A DNA stretch of 64,000 bases from Pilimelia terevasa. Lineage in GTDB: Bacteria; Actinomycetota; Actinomycetes; Mycobacteriales; Micromonosporaceae. Below the pieces are notes generated by a model that ran no database searches, had not been told where the DNA came from, and saw only the letters and a list, made by a program, of their open reading frames with translations. This document shows, piece by piece, positions 43,620 through 53,316 of the stretch (within the stretch, counting starts at the first letter, position 1; each line of letters opens with the position of its first letter). A program made the position numbers and the translations under genes. The DNA lies in NCBI RefSeq assembly GCF_014647915.1, contig NZ_BMQC01000010.1, positions 1-64,000 of the forward strand, given 5' to 3'.

Positions 43620-45074
43620 GTGACCGCCGGGACGGTGAAGGCTCCCCTGGCGGCACGGCCGACCCGCGGGCGGCGCAACGCCGAGCTGGCGATGCTGCTG
43701 TTCGGGATGGCGATCGTCGCGGCCTACGGGGCGATCGTCGAGGGCACCGTGCTGGGCCGGGTCACGCCGGACTTCTGGGTGCCGGCGGCGATCCTGGCCG
43801 CGACGTTCCTGGCGCTGCACCTGGCGATCCGGTTCCTCGCGCCGTACGCCGACCCGGTGCTGCTCCCGGCGGTCGCGCTGCTCAACGGCGTCGGCGTCGG
43901 CTTCCTGCGCCGGCTCGACCTGTCGCCCGAGGCGGGCGAGGCGGTCCGCGACCTGACGGTCTTCGGCGGGGTCGGCGGGCGGCAGCTCGCCTGGACGCTG
44001 GCGGCGGTCGTGGGCGCGATCGTGCTGCTCGCGGTCGTCCGCGACCACCGCACGGTCTCCAAGTACGCGTACACGCTGTGCCTCATCGGCATCGTCCTGG
44101 TGATGATCCCGGCGCTGCTGCCCTCGGCGTACTCGGAGATCAACGGCGCGAAGCTGTGGATCATCGTGGGCGGGTTCAGCATCCAGCCGGGCGAGTTCGC
44201 CAAGATCATGCTGCTGTCGTTCTACGCGTACTACCTGGTGCGCAAGCGCGAGGTGCTGTCCCTGGCGAGCAAGCGGTTTCTCGGCGTCGACTTCCCGCGC
44301 GGGCGCGACCTCGGCCCGGTCATCGTGGTGTGGCTGCTCTCGCTGATGGTGCTCGTCTTCGAGAAGGACCTGGGCACCTCGCTGCTCTACTTCGGCATGT
44401 TCGTGGCCACGCTGTACGTGGCGACGGAGCGGGCGAGCTGGCTGATCATCGGCCTCGCCCTGTTCTTCGGCGGCGCCTTCTCGGCGTACTACCTCGGCAA
44501 GCTCGTCGGCGGCCCGTTCTCCAACTTCGTCGTGCGCGCCGAGACGTGGCTCGACCCGTTCGCCGACGCGCACGGCGGCGGCTTCCAGCTCACCCAGTCG
44601 CTGCTCGGCCTCGGTACCGGCGGGCTGTTCGGGGCGGGACCGGGCGCCGGCCAGCCCGGGGAGATCCCCGAGGTGCACAACGACTTCATCTTCGCGGGGA
44701 TGGGCGAGGAGATCGGCCTGTTCGGGCTGACCGCGCTGCTCGCCGTGTACCTGCTGATCGTCGTGCGGGGGCTGCGCACCGCGCTGGGCGTGCGCGACTC
44801 GTTCGGCAAGCTCGTGGCCGGCGGCCTGGCCTTCACCCTCGGGCTGCAACTGTTCGTGATCATCGGCGGGGTCAGCAAGCTCATCCCGCTGACCGGGCAG
44901 ACCACGCCGTTCCTGTCCGCGGGCGGCTCCTCGCTGATGGCGAACTGGCTGCTCATCGCGGTCCTGCTGCGGATCTCCGACGCGGCCCGCGCGCCGGCCG
45001 ACGCCGCCCCCGGCGGGGTGGTCGCGCCGCCGAGCCACATGCACGGCGCCCAGACGGAGGTGATCCGTCCGTGA
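43620..45074 (+). CDS. rodA: RodA/FtsW-family (SEDS) peptidoglycan glycosyltransferase
   Basis: 484 residues from GTG, about ten to twelve membrane helices. SEDS landmarks: INGAKLWIIVGGFSIQPGEFAKIM, FEKDLGTSLLYFGMF, RAETWLDPFADAHGGGFQLTQSLLGLGTGGLFGAG, PEVHNDFIFAGMGEEIGLFG and the terminal PFLSAGGSSLMANW. It polymerises lipid II together with the class B PBP encoded next, whose start overlaps its stop. Confidence 0.94.
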   Translation: MTAGTVKAPLAARPTRGRRNAELAMLLFGMAIVAAYGAIVEGTVLGRVTPDFWVPAAILAATFLALHLAIRFLAPYADPVLLPAVALLNGVGVGFLRRLDLSPEAGEAVRDLTVFGGVGGRQLAWTLAAVVGAIVLLAVVRDHRTVSKYAYTLCLIGIVLVMIPALLPSAYSEINGAKLWIIVGGFSIQPGEFAKIMLLSFYAYYLVRKREVLSLASKRFLGVDFPRGRDLGPVIVVWLLSLMVLVFEKDLGTSLLYFGMFVATLYVATERASWLIIGLALFFGGAFSAYYLGKLVGGPFSNFVVRAETWLDPFADAHGGGFQLTQSLLGLGTGGLFGAGPGAGQPGEIPEVHNDFIFAGMGEEIGLFGLTALLAVYLLIVVRGLRTALGVRDSFGKLVAGGLAFTLGLQLFVIIGGVSKLIPLTGQTTPFLSAGGSSLMANWLLIAVLLRISDAARAPADAAPGGVVAPPSHMHGAQTEVIRP

Positions 45075-46573
45075 ACGCCCCGCTCCGCAAGATCGGCGTC
45101 GTCGTCCTGATCCTGTTCGGCCTGCTGTTCGCCAACCTCAACTGGGTCCAGGCGTACAAGGCCGACGAGTACCGGGAGAGCGAGTTCAACTCCCGCGGCA
45201 AGCTGGAGGAGTACCTGCGCCAGCGCGGCGCGATCGAGGCGCAGGGCAAGGCGCTGGCGACCAGCGTGGAGACCGAGGGCCGCTTCCGGTACCTGCGCAA
45301 GTACCCGTTCGCCGGCCTGTACGCCCACGTCGTCGGCTACAAGCCGCTCAACCTGGGCGCCATCGACATCGAGCGCTCCGAGAACGCGTTCCTCGCCGGC
45401 TCCAGCGACCGCCTCATCGGCGAGCGGATCAAGGAGATGCTGACCGGCAAGAAGACCGGCGGCGGCCACGTCCTGCTGACGGTCTCGCCGCGCACGCAGC
45501 AGGCGGCGTTCAACGCGCTGAGCCGCAACTCCGTCGGCGCCCGGCGCGGCGCCGCGGTGGCGATCGACCCGCGCACCGGCGCCGTGCAGGCCCTGGTCAG
45601 CGTGCCGACGTACGACCCGAACCCGCTGGTCAGCCACAACACGGTGGCGGCGCAGGCGGCGTACAACCGGCTGCTGGGCCAGCCGGACCGCCCGCTGAAC
45701 AACCGGGCCACCGCCGAGACGCTGCCGCCCGGCTCGACGTTCAAGGTGATCGTGGCGGCGGCGGCGCTGGAGAGCGGCCTCACGCCGGCCACGGCCATCC
45801 CCGCCGGCTCCAGCTACCGCGCGCCGGGCACCACCCAGGAGATCCGCAACGCCGTGCCGAGCATCTGCCCGGAGTCGCAGGTCACCCTCAACGAGGCGCT
45901 GACCGAGTCGTGCAACACGGGGTTCGCGCAGCTCGGCGTGCGCCTGGGCGCGGACCGGCTGAAAGAGAAGGCGCGGGCGTTCGGGTTCGGCGACGACGGG
46001 CTGACCGTGGGCCGGCTGGACGACGGCGGCATCCCGACGGCGCCGAGTCAGACCGGCGACATGCGCAACCCCAACGGCAGCGACGACACGGCGGCCGTGG
46101 CGCAGTCCTCGATCGGCCAGCGGGACGTGCGGATGACGCCGCTGGCGGGCGCCATGGTCGCCGCGGCGATCGCCAACGACGGCCGGCAGATGCGCCCGTA
46201 CGTGGTGCGCCAGCTCCTCGGGCCGGACCGCGGCAGCCTGTACAACGCCTCGCCGGACACGCTGCGCGAGCCGGTCGGGGCGGCGGTGGCCGCCAGCCTG
46301 CGGCAGATGATGGTGTCGGTCGTCCGCTCCGGTACCGGGCGCAACGCGCAGATCAGCGGGTACGAGGTCGGCGGCAAGACCGGTACGGCGCAGAACGGCG
46401 ACGCGCCCGACCACGGCTGGTTCGTCGGCTTCGTGCGGGACTCCGGCGGTACGCCGATCTCGGCCGTGGCGGTCGTGCTGGAGAACGCGGGCAGCGGCGG
46501 CAGCGGCGAGGCGACGCAGATCGCCGGTGAGATCATGCGCGCGGTCATCGCCGACCCGCGCCGAGGGGGCTGA
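45071..46573 (+). CDS. pbpA: Class B penicillin-binding protein PbpA
   Basis: 500 residues from GTG overlapping rodA (GTGA). N-terminal membrane anchor (IGVVVLILFGLLFANLNWVQA), a pedestal domain, then the transpeptidase with catalytic PGSTFK, SCN (TESCNTGFAQLG) and KTGTAQN. Shorter than FtsI and typical of actinobacterial PbpA in this operon. It cross-links the strands made by its SEDS partner and is a known PknB-controlled protein in mycobacteria. Confidence 0.94.
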   Translation: MNAPLRKIGVVVLILFGLLFANLNWVQAYKADEYRESEFNSRGKLEEYLRQRGAIEAQGKALATSVETEGRFRYLRKYPFAGLYAHVVGYKPLNLGAIDIERSENAFLAGSSDRLIGERIKEMLTGKKTGGGHVLLTVSPRTQQAAFNALSRNSVGARRGAAVAIDPRTGAVQALVSVPTYDPNPLVSHNTVAAQAAYNRLLGQPDRPLNNRATAETLPPGSTFKVIVAAAALESGLTPATAIPAGSSYRAPGTTQEIRNAVPSICPESQVTLNEALTESCNTGFAQLGVRLGADRLKEKARAFGFGDDGLTVGRLDDGGIPTAPSQTGDMRNPNGSDDTAAVAQSSIGQRDVRMTPLAGAMVAAAIANDGRQMRPYVVRQLLGPDRGSLYNASPDTLREPVGAAVAASLRQMMVSVVRSGTGRNAQISGYEVGGKTGTAQNGDAPDHGWFVGFVRDSGGTPISAVAVVLENAGSGGSGEATQIAGEIMRAVIADPRRGG

Positions 46574-46574
46574 C

Positions 46575-48083
46575 GTGTTCAGCCCTGGGATGGTGCTGGG
46601 CGGCCGGTACCGGCTCGACGAGCGGATCGCCGGCGGCGGCATGGGCGACGTCTGGCGCGGCACCGACGACGTCCTGGGCCGGACCGTCGGCGTGAAGATC
46701 CTGCTGCCGGCGCTGCTGGACGAGCCCGGCTTCGCCGAGCGCTTCCGCGGCGAGGCGCGGACCATCGCCGCCATCAACCACGCCGGCGTGGTCGACATCT
46801 ACGACTACGGCAGCGACGACCAGGTGGCGTACCTGGTGATGGAGTTCGTCGAGGGCGACGCCCTGTCCCGGACGCTGTCGCGGGTCCGCCGGCTGACGCC
46901 CGCCCGGACCATGGCCCTGGTCGCCCAGGCGGCCGAGGCGCTGCACGCCGCCCACCTCAAGGGCATCATCCACCGGGACGTCAAGCCGGGGAACCTGCTC
47001 GTCCGCCCCGACGGCTCGCTGGTGCTGACCGACTTCGGGATCGCCCGGTCGGCGATCGTCGGCCAGCTCACCGCGGCCGGGGCGGTCCTGGGCACCGCGT
47101 CGTACATCGCGCCCGAGCAGGCCACCGGCGGCACCGCGACCCCCGCCTCCGACGTGTACTCGCTGGGCATCGTCGCGTACCAGTGCCTGGCCGGCCGGCG
47201 GCCGTTCGAGGGCGACAACCCCATCGAGATCGCAATGAAGCACGCGCAGGAGCCGCCCCCGCCGCTGCCCGGGGACATCCCGCCGGGGATCAAGGCGATC
47301 GTCGAGCGGGCGATGGCCAAGGAGCCCGAGGGCCGCTGGCCGTCGGCGGCCGCCCTGGCCGGCGTGGCCCGGCAGGCCGTGGCGGCCGCGGCGGCGCTCG
47401 CGCGCGGCGCCGCCCCGCCCGGCCAGGGCGGCCGCGCCGCCGCCCCGCCCGGCCAGTCCGCCCGCGGCGCCGCGGCGGCCGGCCCGCCCGCGCGCGGCGC
47501 GGCCGCGCCGAACTCCCCGGCCCGGGGCGCGACCGGCACGGGCGCCCGGGGTGCCGCATCGGCGGCGGGCAGCGCCGCCGTGCGCCGGAACCTGCCGCAG
47601 CCGGGCGTCCGGCCGCCGGGTGCCGCGCCGCGGTACGAGTCGCCGGCCGCCCTGCCCGGCCAGCAGTCCTCCCGCGGCCAGGCCGGGCGGTACCCGTCCC
47701 CGCCGGCCGGCGGCCTGCCCGGGCGGGTGGGTCCGGTCGACGGCGCCGCGCCGTCGTCGGCCGCCGCCCAGGGCGGGTCCCACCGGGCGGGCGGGGCGTC
47801 CCCGGCGCCGTACCAGCCCGCTGCGGCGCCCGCCCACCGCGCCCCCGCGGGCGGCGGCCCGCCGCCCGGCTACCGTTACCCCGCCGCGCCGGTCGCGTCG
47901 TCGACCGGCCGGTGGCTGCGCCGCGTTCTCATCGCCACCCTGGTGCTGGGGCTGCTGGCGCTGCTCGCCTGCGTCGGTGTCATCACATTCCTGCTGCCCC
48001 CGGGCACGGCGAGCGCGCGCGGCGGGGTCGGGCAGGGCATAGTGGGCACGTACGAGTTGAGTGAAGGACGGTCCCGAACATGA
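46575..48083 (+). CDS. pknA: Ser/Thr protein kinase PknA
   Basis: 502 residues from GTG after a G-rich ribosome site. The kinase domain (~1-265) shows GGGMGDVWRG, VGVKIL (Lys), HRDVKPGNLLV, LTDFGIAR and APEQA. A long Ala/Gly/Pro linker with repeated (A/R)GAAxPG units (ARGAAPPGQGG, ARGAAAAGPP) follows, then one membrane segment (VLIATLVLGLLALLACVGVITFLL) and a short outside tail without PASTA. It phosphorylates division and wall proteins. It overlaps pknB by four bases. Confidence 0.94.
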   Translation: MFSPGMVLGGRYRLDERIAGGGMGDVWRGTDDVLGRTVGVKILLPALLDEPGFAERFRGEARTIAAINHAGVVDIYDYGSDDQVAYLVMEFVEGDALSRTLSRVRRLTPARTMALVAQAAEALHAAHLKGIIHRDVKPGNLLVRPDGSLVLTDFGIARSAIVGQLTAAGAVLGTASYIAPEQATGGTATPASDVYSLGIVAYQCLAGRRPFEGDNPIEIAMKHAQEPPPPLPGDIPPGIKAIVERAMAKEPEGRWPSAAALAGVARQAVAAAAALARGAAPPGQGGRAAAPPGQSARGAAAAGPPARGAAAPNSPARGATGTGARGAASAAGSAAVRRNLPQPGVRPPGAAPRYESPAALPGQQSSRGQAGRYPSPPAGGLPGRVGPVDGAAPSSAAAQGGSHRAGGASPAPYQPAAAPAHRAPAGGGPPPGYRYPAAPVASSTGRWLRRVLIATLVLGLLALLACVGVITFLLPPGTASARGGVGQGIVGTYELSEGRSRT

Positions 48084-49798
48084 CGGCGCAGGCCCGCTTG
48101 CTGGGCGGCCGCTACCAGGTCGGCGAGCTGCTCGGCTATGGCGGCATGGCCGAGGTGCACCGCGGCCGCGACCTGCGGCTGGGCCGCGATGTCGCGATCA
48201 AGATGCTGCGTACCGACCTGGCCCGGGACCGGACCTTCCAGGAGCGCTTCCGGCGCGAGGCGCAGAACGCCGCCGCCCTCAACCACCCGGCCATCGTCGC
48301 GGTCTACGACACCGGCGAGGAGCACCCCCCGACCGGCGAGACGCTGCCGTTCATCGTGATGGAGTTCGTCGACGGGCGGACCCTCAAGGAGGTCCTGGCC
48401 GCCGAGGGCCGGATCATGCCGCGGCGCGCGCTGGAGATCGTCGCCGACATCTGCGCGGCGCTGGAGTTCAGCCACCGGCACGGGATCATCCACCGCGACA
48501 TCAAGCCCGGCAACGTGATGCTCAACCGCAACGGCCAGGTCAAGGTCATGGACTTCGGCATCGCGCGGGCCCTGGCCAGCGGCGCCACGACGATGACCCA
48601 GACGAGCGCCGTGATCGGTACCGCGCAGTACCTGTCGCCCGAGCAGGCACGGGGCGAGGCCGTGGACGCCCGCTCCGACGTCTACGCCGGCGGCTGCGTG
48701 CTGTTCGAGCTGCTGTGCGGGCACCCGCCGTTCACCGGCGACAGCCCGGTCGCGGTGGCGTACCAGCACGTCCGCGAGGACCCCCGGCCGCCCAGCTACC
48801 TCAACCCGGAGGTCGGGCCGGACATCGACGCCATCGTCCTCAAGGCGCTGGCGAAGAACCCGCTCAACCGGTACCAGTCCGGCGCCGAGATGCGCGCCGA
48901 CGTCCTGCGTGCCGCCGCCGGCCGGCCGGTCATGGCCACGCCGGTCATGGGCGAGGACGAGACCGCCCTGATCGGCGGCGCGCACACCGCCGCGACCCAG
49001 CAGGTGGCGCAGGTCGGGGACGCGCGGCGGCGCAAGTCCTCGGGCTGGGTCGTCGCGGCCTTCGCCGCGCTGGCGGTCCTGGCCGCGATCGCGCTGGTCA
49101 TCGGGCTCACCCGGGACGGCGAGAAGCCGGCGCAGACGGTCAACGTTCCCTCGCTGCAGGGGCAGGAGCCGTCGGCGGCCGAGGGCACGCTGCGCGAGCT
49201 GGGCCTGGTGTACGCCGTGGGCGACGCGGTCAAGAGCGACGACTGCGTGAAGAACACGGTGGTGCGGCAGGTGCCCAGCGCCGGTACGGCGGTGGACCGC
49301 GGCGAGAAGGTGACCGTCAACCTGTGCGCCGGGCCGGACTCCGTGTCCGTGCCGACCGACCTGGTCGGCCTGACCCAGGCCGAGGCCGAGCGCCGGCTCG
49401 GCGACCTGAAGCTGAACGCGAGCGTCACCCAGGTCGACAGCGACGCCACCCGGGGCACCGTGGTGAAGGTGCCGAGCGCCGGCAGGTCGGTCGGGGCCAA
49501 CTCCCGGGTCGAGATCCAGGTGTCACGCGGCAACCTGAGGCCGGTACCCAACGTGATCGGCCAGACCCGCGACGCGGCGGTGAACGCGATCCGGTCGGCG
49601 GGCTTCGAGGTGGTCGAGGTTCTCGGCCTGCCGTCGGTGGAGAACGGCGGCCGGGTCCTCAACCAGAACCCCGTCGGCAACCGGATCGCCAAGCAGGGCT
49701 CGACCGTGCAGATCCTGGTGGCGCGGCGCCTGGAGCCGTCGGCGACGCCGTCCGCCTCGCCGACGGCCGAGCCGGACCTCACCCGCAGCGGCGGCTGA
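48080..49798 (+). CDS. pknB: Ser/Thr protein kinase PknB with PASTA repeats
   Basis: 572 residues. Kinase domain ~1-275: GYGGMAEVHRG, VAIKML, HRDIKPGNVML, VMDFGIAR with activation loop TTMTQTSAVIGT, SPEQARG. One membrane helix (WVVAAFAALAVLAAIALVIG) and three PASTA domains (NVPSLQGQEPSAAEGTL; VPTDLVGLTQAEAERRL; PVPNVIGQTRDAAVNAI) sense muropeptides or lipid II. This is the main wall-stress kinase of actinobacteria. Pro/Ser/Thr tail at the end. Confidence 0.95.
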   Translation: MTAQARLLGGRYQVGELLGYGGMAEVHRGRDLRLGRDVAIKMLRTDLARDRTFQERFRREAQNAAALNHPAIVAVYDTGEEHPPTGETLPFIVMEFVDGRTLKEVLAAEGRIMPRRALEIVADICAALEFSHRHGIIHRDIKPGNVMLNRNGQVKVMDFGIARALASGATTMTQTSAVIGTAQYLSPEQARGEAVDARSDVYAGGCVLFELLCGHPPFTGDSPVAVAYQHVREDPRPPSYLNPEVGPDIDAIVLKALAKNPLNRYQSGAEMRADVLRAAAGRPVMATPVMGEDETALIGGAHTAATQQVAQVGDARRRKSSGWVVAAFAALAVLAAIALVIGLTRDGEKPAQTVNVPSLQGQEPSAAEGTLRELGLVYAVGDAVKSDDCVKNTVVRQVPSAGTAVDRGEKVTVNLCAGPDSVSVPTDLVGLTQAEAERRLGDLKLNASVTQVDSDATRGTVVKVPSAGRSVGANSRVEIQVSRGNLRPVPNVIGQTRDAAVNAIRSAGFEVVEVLGLPSVENGGRVLNQNPVGNRIAKQGSTVQILVARRLEPSATPSASPTAEPDLTRSGG

Positions 49799-49843
49799 CC
49801 GCCGGGCGCCCGACCTGTCGCCGGGTGGCCTCGGGAGCGCGGG

Positions 49844-50494
49844 TCAGCTCGTGGCGAAGGCGGCGCGGCGGCGGTCCTCGACCTCGGCCGCGAGCGCCGG
49901 TGCGCGCTCCAGGGCCGCGGGCAGCCCGCAGGCGGCCAGCCAGTTGGCCAGCATCAGGTGGCCGCCCTCGGTGAGGACGGACTCGGGGTGGAACTGCACC
50001 CCCTCCAGCGGCAGGCTGCGGTGCCGCATGGCCATGACCACGCCGGAGTCGGTCCGGCCGGTGACCTCCAGCTCGTCGGGCAGCGTCTCGGGCGAGACCG
50101 CGAGCGAGTGGTACCGGGTCGCCGTGAACGGGTCGGGCAGCCCCGCCAGCACCCCGGCGCCGGTGTGCCGCACCAGCGACGTCTTGCCGTGCAGCAGTTC
50201 GGGTGCCCGGTCGACCACGCCGCCGTACGCCTCGCCGATCGCCTGGTGGCCCAGGCAGACCCCGAAGATCGGTACTGAGTCGGCGCACTCGCGGACCACG
50301 TCGAGGCAGACGCCGGCCCGCGCGGGGGTGCCCGGGCCGGGCGAGAGCAGCACGCCGTCGGCGCCGGAGCGGCCGACCTCGGCCACGGTCACCTCGTCGT
50401 TGCGCCGCACGTCGCACTCGGCGCCGAGCTGCCCGAGGTACTGCACGATGTTGTAGACGAACGAGTCGTAGTTGTCGATCACCAGTACGCGCAC
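49844..50494 (-). CDS. Glutamine amidotransferase, anthranilate/aminodeoxychorismate synthase component II
   Basis: 216 residues. Class I amidotransferase: VLVIDNYDSFVYNIVQYLG, SPGPGTPARAG, catalytic Cys in FGVCLGHQAIGEAYGG, and the His/Glu pair in GVQFHPESVLTEGGH. It supplies ammonia from glutamine for anthranilate or 4-amino-4-deoxychorismate. The synthase large subunit is not here; a stand-alone copy after pknB is usual in actinobacteria. Start GTG at 50494 or 50503. Confidence 0.9.
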   Translation of the reverse strand: MRVLVIDNYDSFVYNIVQYLGQLGAECDVRRNDEVTVAEVGRSGADGVLLSPGPGTPARAGVCLDVVRECADSVPIFGVCLGHQAIGEAYGGVVDRAPELLHGKTSLVRHTGAGVLAGLPDPFTATRYHSLAVSPETLPDELEVTGRTDSGVVMAMRHRSLPLEGVQFHPESVLTEGGHLMLANWLAACGLPAALERAPALAAEVEDRRRAAFATS

Positions 50495-50514
50495 ACGCGT
50501 CACCCTAGTCCCGG

Positions 50515-50688
50515 TCAGCCGTTTTCGGCGACGCCGCCGACCTGCACGTCGTCGAAGGGCAGCAGCGGCTCGGCCCACGGGAAGACCACGTACCAGAGCA
50601 GGTAGACCGCGCCGGCCAGCAGCAGCAGCGAGCCGACGACCTTCCCCGGCCGGCCGAAGGGCAGGATCCGCCAGATCAGTCCGTACAT
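50515..50688 (-). CDS. 57-residue membrane protein downstream of the sortase
   Basis: ATG with a strong GGAGGTGA. One membrane helix (VGSLLLLAGAVYLLWYVVFPWAEP) after a short basic start (MYGLIWRILPFGRPGK) and an acidic outer tail (LPFDDVQVGGVAENG). It starts two bases after the sortase stop, so it is co-expressed and may assist the sortase. No family known to me. Confidence 0.75.
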   Translation of the reverse strand: MYGLIWRILPFGRPGKVVGSLLLLAGAVYLLWYVVFPWAEPLLPFDDVQVGGVAENG

Positions 50689-50689
50689 C

Positions 50690-52198
50690 TCACCTCCGCA
50701 GTTCGGCCGGGTCGCCCGCGGAGCGGGGCTGGGTGCGCAGCAGGGACGCGTGCACGACGAGCCGCTCGTAGTTGTCCCACTTGGGGTTGCACGTGGTGAT
50801 GGTGAGCAGCCGCTCGCCGGACCGGAAGCCGGGCGGCACCGGGTCGACGACCTCGACGGCGGTCGGCCGGACGATCCGGCTGCGGGACGTGCGGTACACG
50901 TACCAGTTGGTCTTCGTCTCCACGACGATCGGGTCGCCGGGGCGCATGTCGTCCAGGTCCCAGAAGGTCGACTTGACCCGGTGGCCGGCCACCGAGAAGT
51001 TGCCGGACTGGCCGGGCATCGCACTCTTGGGGTAGTGCCCGGGGGCCACCTTGATGTCGTCGGGCGCCACCCCTTCGACCACGACCCACTTCTTGGCCAG
51101 CCGCGGGATGTGCAGGCGGGCGACCGCGTCGCCGGGCGGCGGCTTGCCGGTGCTGGGCCGGTTGGCGGAGGCGGCGGCCGGGGTCTTGTCGAACGCGCGG
51201 TCCAGGTCGCCCTGCGCGGCGTCGACGATGGCCGTCTTGCCGTAGATCTCGTACCCGGCGAACAGCAGCAGCACCACGCCGCAGGTGATCATCAGCTCGC
51301 CGAACCCGCGGACGGTGCCGCGGACGACGCCGCCCGCGGTGACCCGGCCACCCCGGCGCGGGGCGGGCGGGTCGGCGCCGGGGCCGCCGGCGGGCGCCGG
51401 GGGCGGTGACGGCGGCGGCGACGGCGGGACGACGCCGGTCGGCGGCACGGCGGGCACGGCGGCGGTACCGCGGGCGGTACCGGGGCCGCCGACGGTGGCG
51501 GGGCGGGGAACCTCGGCGATCCGGCGGGGCATCCCGGGCTGTTCGGCCGTGGTGTCGACGCGGTGCCGGCCGCCGCCCGCGCCGGTGCCGGGGGGCGGTG
51601 GCGTGACCGCGGGGCCGCTGGCCCAGGCGCCGTACGGGGCGTCGACGGACTCGGTACCGGCGACGGCGTGGATCGCCCCGGTGGGGTCGGAATCGGTCGG
51701 CGCGGCGCCCGCCCCGGCGGCGCCGAACACCGGGCGCTCGACAGCCGGCGCGGCGGCGGGCGGCACCGCGATAGGCGGCACCTCAGCCGGCGGTACCGCG
51801 ACGGGCGGTAGCGCGGCGGGCGGCATCGCGACGGGCGGTAGCGCGGCGGGCGGCATCGCGACGGGCGGCGAGTGGTGCGGGTCGGGCCTGGTCAGGTTGG
51901 GTGGGGCGGCAGGAGGGGCCGGCGGTCCGGCCGCGCCGGGCAGCTCCGCGACCGGGTGCGGCGGCAGCGCGGCCGGGCCGGGCAGCGGGGTCGGGCCGGG
52001 CGGCGGGGGCGCCGGGGCGCCGGTCGTGGGGGCGAGCGCGGTGGGACCGTCCCAGGCCGGCCGGTCGGCGGGCGGCGGGCTGGCCGGGGTGTCGGGCCGG
52101 GTCTCCCGGCCGCGGCGCGCGCGGCGCTCGCGGCTGCGCGCCCGGCGGTCCTCGCGTTCGCGGCCGGCGTCCAGGTCGACGTCGAACTCCTCCGTCAT
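50690..52198 (-). CDS. Class E sortase with long proline-rich N-terminal region
   Basis: 502 residues. The first ~290 are charged, then Pro/Ala-rich with tandem repeats of PPVAMPPAAL-type units and many PPxP runs, presumably cytoplasmic. A membrane helix follows (LMITCGVVLLLFAGYEIYG) and the sortase domain: RLHIPRLAKKWVVVEG, SVAGHR (His), LLTITTCNPKW (Cys), YERLVVHA (Arg). Class E sortases anchor LAxTG-type proteins. It overlaps the DUF881 gene (ATGA). The proline-rich tail is far longer than usual and could dock to SH3-like or division partners. Confidence 0.9.
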   Translation of the reverse strand: MTEEFDVDLDAGREREDRRARSRERRARRGRETRPDTPASPPPADRPAWDGPTALAPTTGAPAPPPPGPTPLPGPAALPPHPVAELPGAAGPPAPPAAPPNLTRPDPHHSPPVAMPPAALPPVAMPPAALPPVAVPPAEVPPIAVPPAAAPAVERPVFGAAGAGAAPTDSDPTGAIHAVAGTESVDAPYGAWASGPAVTPPPPGTGAGGGRHRVDTTAEQPGMPRRIAEVPRPATVGGPGTARGTAAVPAVPPTGVVPPSPPPSPPPAPAGGPGADPPAPRRGGRVTAGGVVRGTVRGFGELMITCGVVLLLFAGYEIYGKTAIVDAAQGDLDRAFDKTPAAASANRPSTGKPPPGDAVARLHIPRLAKKWVVVEGVAPDDIKVAPGHYPKSAMPGQSGNFSVAGHRVKSTFWDLDDMRPGDPIVVETKTNWYVYRTSRSRIVRPTAVEVVDPVPPGFRSGERLLTITTCNPKWDNYERLVVHASLLRTQPRSAGDPAELRR

Positions 52199-53031
52199 TC
52201 GACGCTCACCTTCGCCGCCTGGATGACGTCGGCCTGCTCGAAGGCCGGCAGCCGGACGTCGTCGAGCCGCCGCTCCTCGTAGCCCAGGCCGTACTCCTGG
52301 GCGTCGGTGCGGAACCGGTCCACCTCGCCGGAGTCGGCCAGCGCCCCGCGCAGCCGCTCGGGCGCGCCGATGGCGGTGATGGTGAACGGCGGCGAGTAGA
52401 TCCGCCCGTGCAGGACCAGCACGGAGCCCGCGCAGCGCACCGCGCTCGTCGAGATCACCCGTACCCCCATGATCGCCATCGCCTCCGCACCGCCGGCCCA
52501 CAGCGCGTTGACCACGGCCTGGACGTCCTGCTGGTGCACTACCAGGTCGTCGTTCGTCGCCCCGCGCGGCGGAGCGTCCTGGGTCGAGTGCGGTGCGTCA
52601 TCCAACTGTACGGTCAGGCCGGGACCGTGCACCGGCGTGAACGCGGCATCCGCTTCGAGTCGTTTCGCCCGCGCCCGCTCCTGTCGTACCGGAACGTCCG
52701 TACCGGCCAGCTTCTCCGTCTGCGCCGCGACCTCGCCGCGCAGCGCCGCCGCCCGCGCCTCGGCCCCGGCCAGCCGGACCTTGCGCTCATTGATCAACTG
52801 GGCGAGCCGCGGCCGCCGGTCCTCGCGCAGGGCGGTGCCCTCGGCGGTGGTGGCCGACGCGGTGAACAGCAGCCCGGCCGCGAGCGCGATCAGCGGCACC
52901 CCGGCCGACCAGCCCGGCCGCCGCCATCCGCCGGGCAGCGGGCGGGGCGACGAGCCCCCGCCGGGCCGCAGGGCGCGGGCCGCGCGGCGGGCCGCGGCGC
53001 GCCACGACGACGTCCCCGACGTATCCCCCAC
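52195..53031 (-). CDS. DUF881-family membrane protein
   Basis: 278 residues. N-terminal basic segment, one membrane helix (GVPLIALAAGLLFTASATTAEGT), coiled coil (INERKVRLAGAEARAAALRGEVAAQTEKLAG) and the DUF881 core: GPGLTVQLDDAP, DLVVHQQDVQAVVNALWAGGAEAMAIMGVRVISTSAVRCAGSVLVLHGRIYSPPFTITAIGAPERL. These proteins sit beside crgA and sortase genes in actinobacteria and resemble division-associated FtsL/DivIC-like topologies. Overlaps the sortase gene. Confidence 0.9.
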   Translation of the reverse strand: MGDTSGTSSWRAAARRAARALRPGGGSSPRPLPGGWRRPGWSAGVPLIALAAGLLFTASATTAEGTALREDRRPRLAQLINERKVRLAGAEARAAALRGEVAAQTEKLAGTDVPVRQERARAKRLEADAAFTPVHGPGLTVQLDDAPHSTQDAPPRGATNDDLVVHQQDVQAVVNALWAGGAEAMAIMGVRVISTSAVRCAGSVLVLHGRIYSPPFTITAIGAPERLRGALADSGEVDRFRTDAQEYGLGYEERRLDDVRLPAFEQADVIQAAKVSVE

Positions 53032-53316
53032 AGCAGCCTCCCAGGTCCCGCGCCGGGCTGCCGCACCGCGGGGATGGGTGTCCGCTGGTGCTCAACCGGC
53101 CGAATGTGACTACGCTAGCCCTCGAACATTATTCGTCGTCGTCCGTCACCCGGGCGGGACCGCGCTCCGGCAGGGCCGTACCTGGACCCGGCGGAGGGCG
53201 ACACCCGCAGGTCCGTCGGCGCGGACGGGGCCGACCGGCCCCCATCCGCTCCGCCGGTCGGCCGGGACCGGCCGGCGGGGACAGATGTGCGCCTACCGGC
53301 CCCTCAGGAGAGCGTC

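Noticed and set aside
41988-45044. A 1018-codon open frame on the minus strand
   Set aside because: It is the shadow of pstP and rodA; residues are dominated by His/Arg/Gln runs expected from antisense high-GC code, with no family motif.
51760-51880. Short repeated DNA in the sortase gene as a CRISPR or satellite
   Set aside because: The repeats are in-frame codons for PPVAxPPAxL units; there are no spacers of constant size.
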